From: Chloromonas sp. AAM2
Taxonomy: Eukaryota; Chlorophyta; Chlorophyceae; Chlamydomonadales; Chlamydomonadaceae
Assembly (NCBI GenBank): GCA_004335635.1
Contig: QAXH01005249.1
Coordinates: 1-64,000, forward strand
Reading direction: 5' to 3'
Length of the DNA: 64,000 nt
Shown: positions 59,852-64,000 of the stretch, piece by piece
Layout of the letters: each line of letters begins with the position of its first letter
Position numbering within the stretch: position 1 is the stretch's first letter
Translations under genes and position numbers: made by a program
Notes under the pieces: generated by a model
What the model saw: only the letters and a program-made list of their open reading frames with translations
What the model was told of the DNA's origin: nothing
The model's database searches: none

Positions 59852-59869
59852 TTGAAAGCGTGAAGTGTA

Positions 59870-61117
59870 CTACTGCAGCAGGTCGTAGTCGTCCAGCTTA
59901 TCGTTGTACGCCAGCACCTTGCGCTTGATCTTACTGGTATCCACCCATGTCACGAAGTCCTCCATGGCGCGGGTTACATGGAAGGCGGGGTCAGTGACTG
60001 TCTCCGGGCCCACGCGCACATGGCCCTGCAACACGACCATGCAACAGCACGCCATTCCTCAAGTTTGACTCCGGATCACCCCAAATTACAGCACGCCAAG
60101 TCTGACCCCCTGATCCCTAGTCATCAGTAAAACTGGCTGTCTTCTCAGCTCCTCAGCGCATGCATTCAAAACAGCACACCGACTCTCTGGCTGAATTCTC
60201 CATCATCATTTAAAACCAGGCTCTCGATTGATCTCGTTAACACAGACGTTCAATGTGAAACGGAGCAAAGAAGCGGACTTAACCTCGGCCAGTTTCAAAC
60301 CCACACACACCTGTTCTATAAAGGTGCATGCCTCCCTCAGTGTCTCCGCCATCTTGAGTCGCACCATGACCACAGACAAGCGCCGCCGACAGAAGGCAGC
60401 CGTGGCAAGCTTATCGCACTGAACCAGGCTCTTCTTGGCAGGTAGGACGCCCATAGAAAACAGCCTGCAGGCATGCACAGTGCTGGCATCAGTCAGCCTT
60501 GCACCTGCCAGCAGCAAGAGATGCACGCCAAAAACCAATACAGGACCTGGGCGCCCAGCTTTCCCTCCATGCTGCTACCGCCATAACGCTGTCCTTCAGC
60601 TTTGCAACCAAGCCAAGATACGCTTGCCCAACAAGCGAGCCCCCAGCCAGCCAGTCGGCAGAGCCAGGACGTGCTCAGTGCGTGTGGGCCCCCCTGATGT
60701 AATCAATACATGTATGCTCTTAAACCGTGTGTGCTGTGTATGTGCTTGCTGTACATAAGGCCGTGCCAGACCCCACATGATCTCTGCACGCTCACTTTTC
60801 TAGAAGCTGGTCCGTAAGGTCTATCCGTAGCTTGTCTGTGCCGTCCAATTGCTTCAGGACGTTTGTGAGCTTGGTCACCATGCCACATATTTTGTTGTAT
60901 TTCTTGTAGTCATCTCTTTCTTGTATGTGGTATCTCCGCATCACCTGAGATGGCAGCCAGCATGCGGGGCTAGTTGGAGCAAGTATGCACATAGCAGCAG
61001 AAGGTGACTGGCTGCCAGTTGACCCACCTGCAGTTCTCGTTGATTGTCCTCGCTCTTCCATCTCAAGAAGTCAACCTTCTTCAAAAGCTTCTTCTCGTGA
61101 AACTTGAGCTGCCTCAT
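59870..61117 (-). CDS. IMP3: U3 small nucleolar ribonucleoprotein subunit IMP3
   Basis: S4-related RNA-binding protein of the small-subunit processome in the nucleolus. It helps U3 snoRNA pair with pre-18S rRNA. Four exons join in phase: 61028-61117, 60796-60944, 60311-60464 and 59870-60025. They give 182 residues, against 184 in human IMP3. The start [17 protein letters not shown], then [20 protein letters not shown] and the S4-like [18 protein letters not shown] follow the family closely. So do [20 protein letters not shown] and the ending [12 protein letters not shown]. The ATG at 61117 coincides with the universal N-terminus. A highly conserved single-copy type of gene; identification is secure. 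Confidence 0.98.
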
Positions 61118-61751
61118 ACTGTGGCGGCGTAACCTAGCCCAGAACCCGGGTTGAGCTCAAGAAAATCGATGAGACTCGTCGGAATCACGCAAATGCCACA
61201 TCCATCATGACCGGTGACCGCCGGCACAAACCCTGGCGGTTTTCGCTTGTCGTGTCGGTTTTGTCCGTTCGTGCTTGTGCTTGTCATGGAGAAATTTCCA
61301 GAACTGTTTGTACTAGTCATGGAGAAATGGATTTTACGTGTAACCATCGAGCATAAGCGTAAACACAACCTGCAGCAAGCGCTGAAAAGAGGAGTTGTGG
61401 GTGCCAACCATGGCAAGTCTAGACGCATGGTAGACAGAGAAGAGACAAGTGCGAGAATTGGCATCTTTCGCATGGTCAAGTAGGAGATTTCTGGTCACTA
61501 ACACATGGAACTGTGCTTGTCAGCAAAAGATCTTCCAGCCTTTGCCTCTGTTTTAGTTTTTGTTTTTACATGTGTGACTCTTACCGGCTGTTACCGGCTG
61601 ACCCTTGCTGTTACCGGCAGCAAGGCCCTAGGGGATGAGATGCACATTCTAGCACAGCCTATTGCAAACGGTACGTTCGCTTGTGCAACATCCTGGTCAA
61701 CTTTGCTGGCATGTGTGCGTTTTGACCTGGCCAGACAATACTTGTGCCCAA

Positions 61752-61790
61752 CAACTGTCCCAGAACTGTCAAATTTCTTTTTTTGTTGTT
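61752..61790. repeat. MITE-like terminal repeat, single end
   Basis: CAACTGTCCCAGAACTGTCA then AATTTCTTTTTTT matches the right terminus of 25573-25916. The opposite terminus is not visible. Confidence 0.75.
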
Positions 61791-61869
61791 TCTGTGTCCT
61801 AGGTTGGTCTTTAACAGTCAAGATGTCGCTAACAAGCCCAGTAGAAGCTAGCCCATAGCAGCTGTTCAC

Positions 61870-61957
61870 ACTTTGACAGGGCGAGTACATCACTTTGACA
61901 GGGCGACTACATCACTTTGACAGGGCGACTACATCACCTTGACAGGGCGACTACATT
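61870..61957. repeat. 22-bp minisatellite, four copies
   Basis: Four units containing TTTGACAGGGCGACTACATC, with one G/C and one T/C variant. Confidence 0.93.
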
Positions 61958-62090
61958 GCCACTCTGTGACTGCAAACGAATTGTATGTACGGATCACACC
62001 TCATCCAGCACAAAGTGTGGCAGGCTCCACCTAAACCAGCAGCAGCCGGTGCGAGCAAGTCTAGAAACCACTGTTCTCATCCAACACGTC

Positions 62091-62165
62091 ATACCACCAA
62101 ACAGTACCCTTGAAGTTATACCACCAAGTACCCTTGAAGTTATACCACCAAGTACCCTTGAAGTT
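62091..62165. repeat. 24-bp minisatellite, three copies
   Basis: Three units containing CCAAGTACCCTTGAAGTT. The first carries a 3-bp ACA insertion. Confidence 0.92.
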
Positions 62166-62357
62166 ATACATGCAGAAACTGCACGTCAGACCAGATCAGA
62201 CGTCATGTTGCAAAAAACACAATACTGTACAGCCTTGCACAGCCTTGCATCTGGAGGTTGAAGTCCTGCACTCCCGAAGCCCACTTAACCCTGTACAGCT
62301 AATTCTGTACAGTTATGATATCGCACCTTGCTTCACTAGAAGTGACGAACTTGCACG

Positions 62358-62438
62358 GCTAGATTCCCCTGTACTAGATGAAAATCTTGCAATTTGCGCA
62401 AATAGTTTGAGTTTGCGTTGGACGTGCTTCCTGGTGTG
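62358..62438 (+). repeat. 78-bp dispersed repeat, copy 2
   Basis: Matches 47982-48059; shared GTTTGCGTTGGACGTGCTT and a GCTAGATTC end. Confidence 0.8.
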
Positions 62439-62562
62439 CACTCCCTTTTTGTAACGACCACTGCACCCAAACCACCAGTCCCATACACACAAAGAAGTAT
62501 ACTGCAGTCATGCTGCCTGAACACATAAGTCTTGATTTTCTCTAATCAGACAGCCTCTTCTA

Positions 62563-63203
62563 TTAAGCAGCCTCTTCGTCTTCTGGTTCCTTGCACCATC
62601 CATGCCAGCGCCTGAAACAACAGCGCTGAAAAAATAGCGGCAAACACTACACGTCCCAGGATCACCAGCTGCCGAGCTAACTTCCCTTAACTTGCTCAGA
62701 CGTGCTAATGGTAGCTCTCTCATCATGTAACATGCCTTCAGCTCATGTCGTGGCCATCCTTGCCAGCAACCCGATGTCCCAGACATGGCCCATGCCATCA
62801 ACCCAAGGCCGTCATGCCTGCCCCCGCCTCATGTCCATTGTAGGTCAGCCGTGCGTCCTTGTCGACCGTTGGCACTCTGCAAGCACAGGCGCAAGGCCAG
62901 GCAAAGTGGCACGCTACCTTAACATTAGGTTGCGCATGCGAGATACACTTGGCAAGCTGCCGTTCCGGATCACGGCGCCTGTTCCATGCTGCACACGCAA
63001 GTTCACCTGCCTGCCCACCCTCTGTAACTCCTGTTCCCCCTGACCCACCCTCCCTCCTTGAGCTCATCCTGCACTCCCAGGTCCCCTCCTATCTCCAGCT
63101 GAGCAGCCTTGGCCACGGCCCTCAGGCTAGGGATGTCATCGGGCAGCGTCTTGTAGAGCCGGATCAGCGTGCGTGCACCCTCCTTCAATTCCCTAAGCAT
63201 GGG

Positions 63204-63239
<36 letters not shown>

Positions 63240-63838
63240 ACAACCAGCCAGTATACAAGATGCAACATGCATCACCACAACGACGAGCGACTGCCTGGAT
63301 GCACACATACAATTGTACTACCAGTGGCCATCAGCCTTGTGCCGGGTTTGCAAAGTGCATGACATGAGGCACGCGAGCGCGCACAGGATGCACTGACACC
63401 CAGCCAGTTTCCTGATACATCATGATCATAGCCACACGCTGCCACTAATCACCAGTCTTAGGCTGAGTTTGTAAGGATTTTAAAAGCCTGGCGCCTGAGC
63501 CAACAGTCACATGGAAATGCGATTAACTGCTGCCGCATGCATGCGACCACTGCATCATGCATGTTGTGCGCATTCACGCGGTCTGCCCACGCCTTCGTCT
63601 GGCTTGCGAAGTTGCAAGTGCAAGACGCTTAGCCGCCTGGTGTGGCTGACTGCTGCTGCTATCACAGGCGTGGTGCATGCCCTGACAGGTCGTATCCACA
63701 CCTGTCCTTGCTTCCATCAGGCTCCCATGCGTACAGGCCGAACTTCATAGTGAAGCCCGTGGCCCACTCAAAATTATCCATGAGCGTCCAGTAGTAGAAG
63801 CCGCGCACGTCGTAGCCATCCGCCATGGCCCTCAGCAC
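62563..63838 (-). CDS. Glycoside hydrolase family 1 (beta-glucosidase-like), 3' end only
   Basis: Three terminal exons join in phase: 63702-63838, 63049-63192 and 62563-62611. They code for the last 109 residues; upstream exons lie beyond the right edge. The first exon reads [20 protein letters not shown] then [16 protein letters not shown]. This is the signature C-terminal strand and loop of GH1 enzymes: NFEW positions the Glu and Trp that hold the glycone hydroxyls. The catalytic acid and nucleophile motifs (NEP, ENG) would be outside the window. The tail [20 protein letters not shown] and an acidic end PEDEEAA extend past the usual GH1 barrel. The substrate cannot be predicted from this fragment. 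Confidence 0.9.
63207..63236. repeat. (CA)n microsatellite
   Basis: About 14 CA units in the GH1 intron between exons 63049-63192 and 63702-63838, immediately upstream of the acceptor on the coding strand. Confidence 0.93.
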
Positions 63839-64000
63839 CTAGGGCACACAAGGCAGGCAGCTAGTGCAGTGTGCCAACCACGCTGGCATAGCCTGTGGTT
63901 GATGACTGGCTAATGTATGAGACAGAAGCACGCCTCTTTGTCCAATCAAGTGTGTGTCGTCTGACTTGACGTTTGACTTGAATCCTTAGGCTCTGCCTCA
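63839..64000. other. Intron sequence of the GH1 gene at the window edge
   Basis: No coding exon is visible. The next GH1 exon must lie beyond base 64000. Confidence 0.6.

Larger units (their letters stand above)
57696..59869. other. Convergent intergenic region, orphan protein / IMP3
   Basis: A 2.2-kb spacer between two 3' ends. It holds AT-rich TTACATTACAATTACA repeats at about 58557-58600 and a weak relative of the 2793 repeat at 57984-58010. A MITE-like end lies at 59812-59846. Open frames at 58076-58282 and 58696-59121 (+) have no recognisable features; no gene is called. Confidence 0.6.
61118..62562. other. Intergenic region between IMP3 5' end and GH1 3' end
   Basis: A 1.4-kb spacer with the IMP3 promoter. 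It contains a MITE-like end (61752-61790), a 22-bp array (61870-61957), a 24-bp array (62091-62165), a triplicated TTACCGGC word at about 61580-61618 and the 78-bp repeat (62358-62438). No gene is supported. Confidence 0.65.

Noticed and set aside
1..64000. tRNA, rRNA, viral or prokaryotic mobile genes
   Set aside because: No cloverleaf, rRNA core, capsid, integrase or transposase sequence was recognised by eye; a tRNAscan or profile search could still find small ones.

Overview
The window is nuclear DNA from a eukaryote, most likely a chlorophyte green alga. Every gene is broken by many short GT-AG introns, with donors such as GTGAGT, GTGCGC or GTACGC and acceptors ending GCAG. The gene set includes two plastid-type terminal oxidases. 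It also includes several proteins of the kind found in cilia and basal bodies (SFI1-like, STPG-repeat and long coiled-coil), so a flagellated lineage is probable. There are no operons, ribosome-binding sites or CRISPR arrays. I made the exon models by joining reading frames at phase-compatible splice sites and checking continuity against known protein families; the class of alga cannot be fixed from sequence alone.

Layout. 1-2425 (-): 5' part of an SFI1-like coiled-coil gene running off the left edge. 3145-13014 (-): a complete 13-exon BIG-type ARF-GEF. A 704-bp gap separates it from the divergent WDR20-like WD40 gene, 13719-17697 (+). 18997-24007 (+): a 12-exon fatty acyl-CoA reductase. 26438-29471 and 30808-34594 (-): two tandem plastid terminal oxidase (PTOX) genes. 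34851-38767 (+): a long coiled-coil protein. 42063-47382 (-): a helical protein with a C-terminal PH domain. 48535-52019 (-): a sperm-tail PG-rich (STPG) repeat protein. 53131-57695 (+): a large unrecognised protein with internal 70-residue repeats. 59870-61117 (-): IMP3 of the U3 snoRNP. 62563-63838 (-): the 3' end of a GH1 glycosidase that continues off the right edge.

The genes do not form one pathway. They cover membrane traffic (ARF-GEF, PH protein), deubiquitinase regulation (WDR20), wax/alcohol lipid synthesis, plastoquinol oxidation, cilia/centrosome structure, ribosome assembly and sugar hydrolysis.

The intergenic spaces are rich in short dispersed repeats. One family has 32-bp terminal inverted repeats and resembles a MITE; several of its ends lie just downstream of stop codons. 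A second family of about 220-250 bp occurs twice plus a fragment. There are also several pairs of 30-105-bp repeats and many minisatellites, including a 23-bp unit repeated eight times. The best candidates for follow-up are the tandem PTOX pair with conserved exon structure, the internally repeated orphan protein, and the MITE-like family in 3' flanks.
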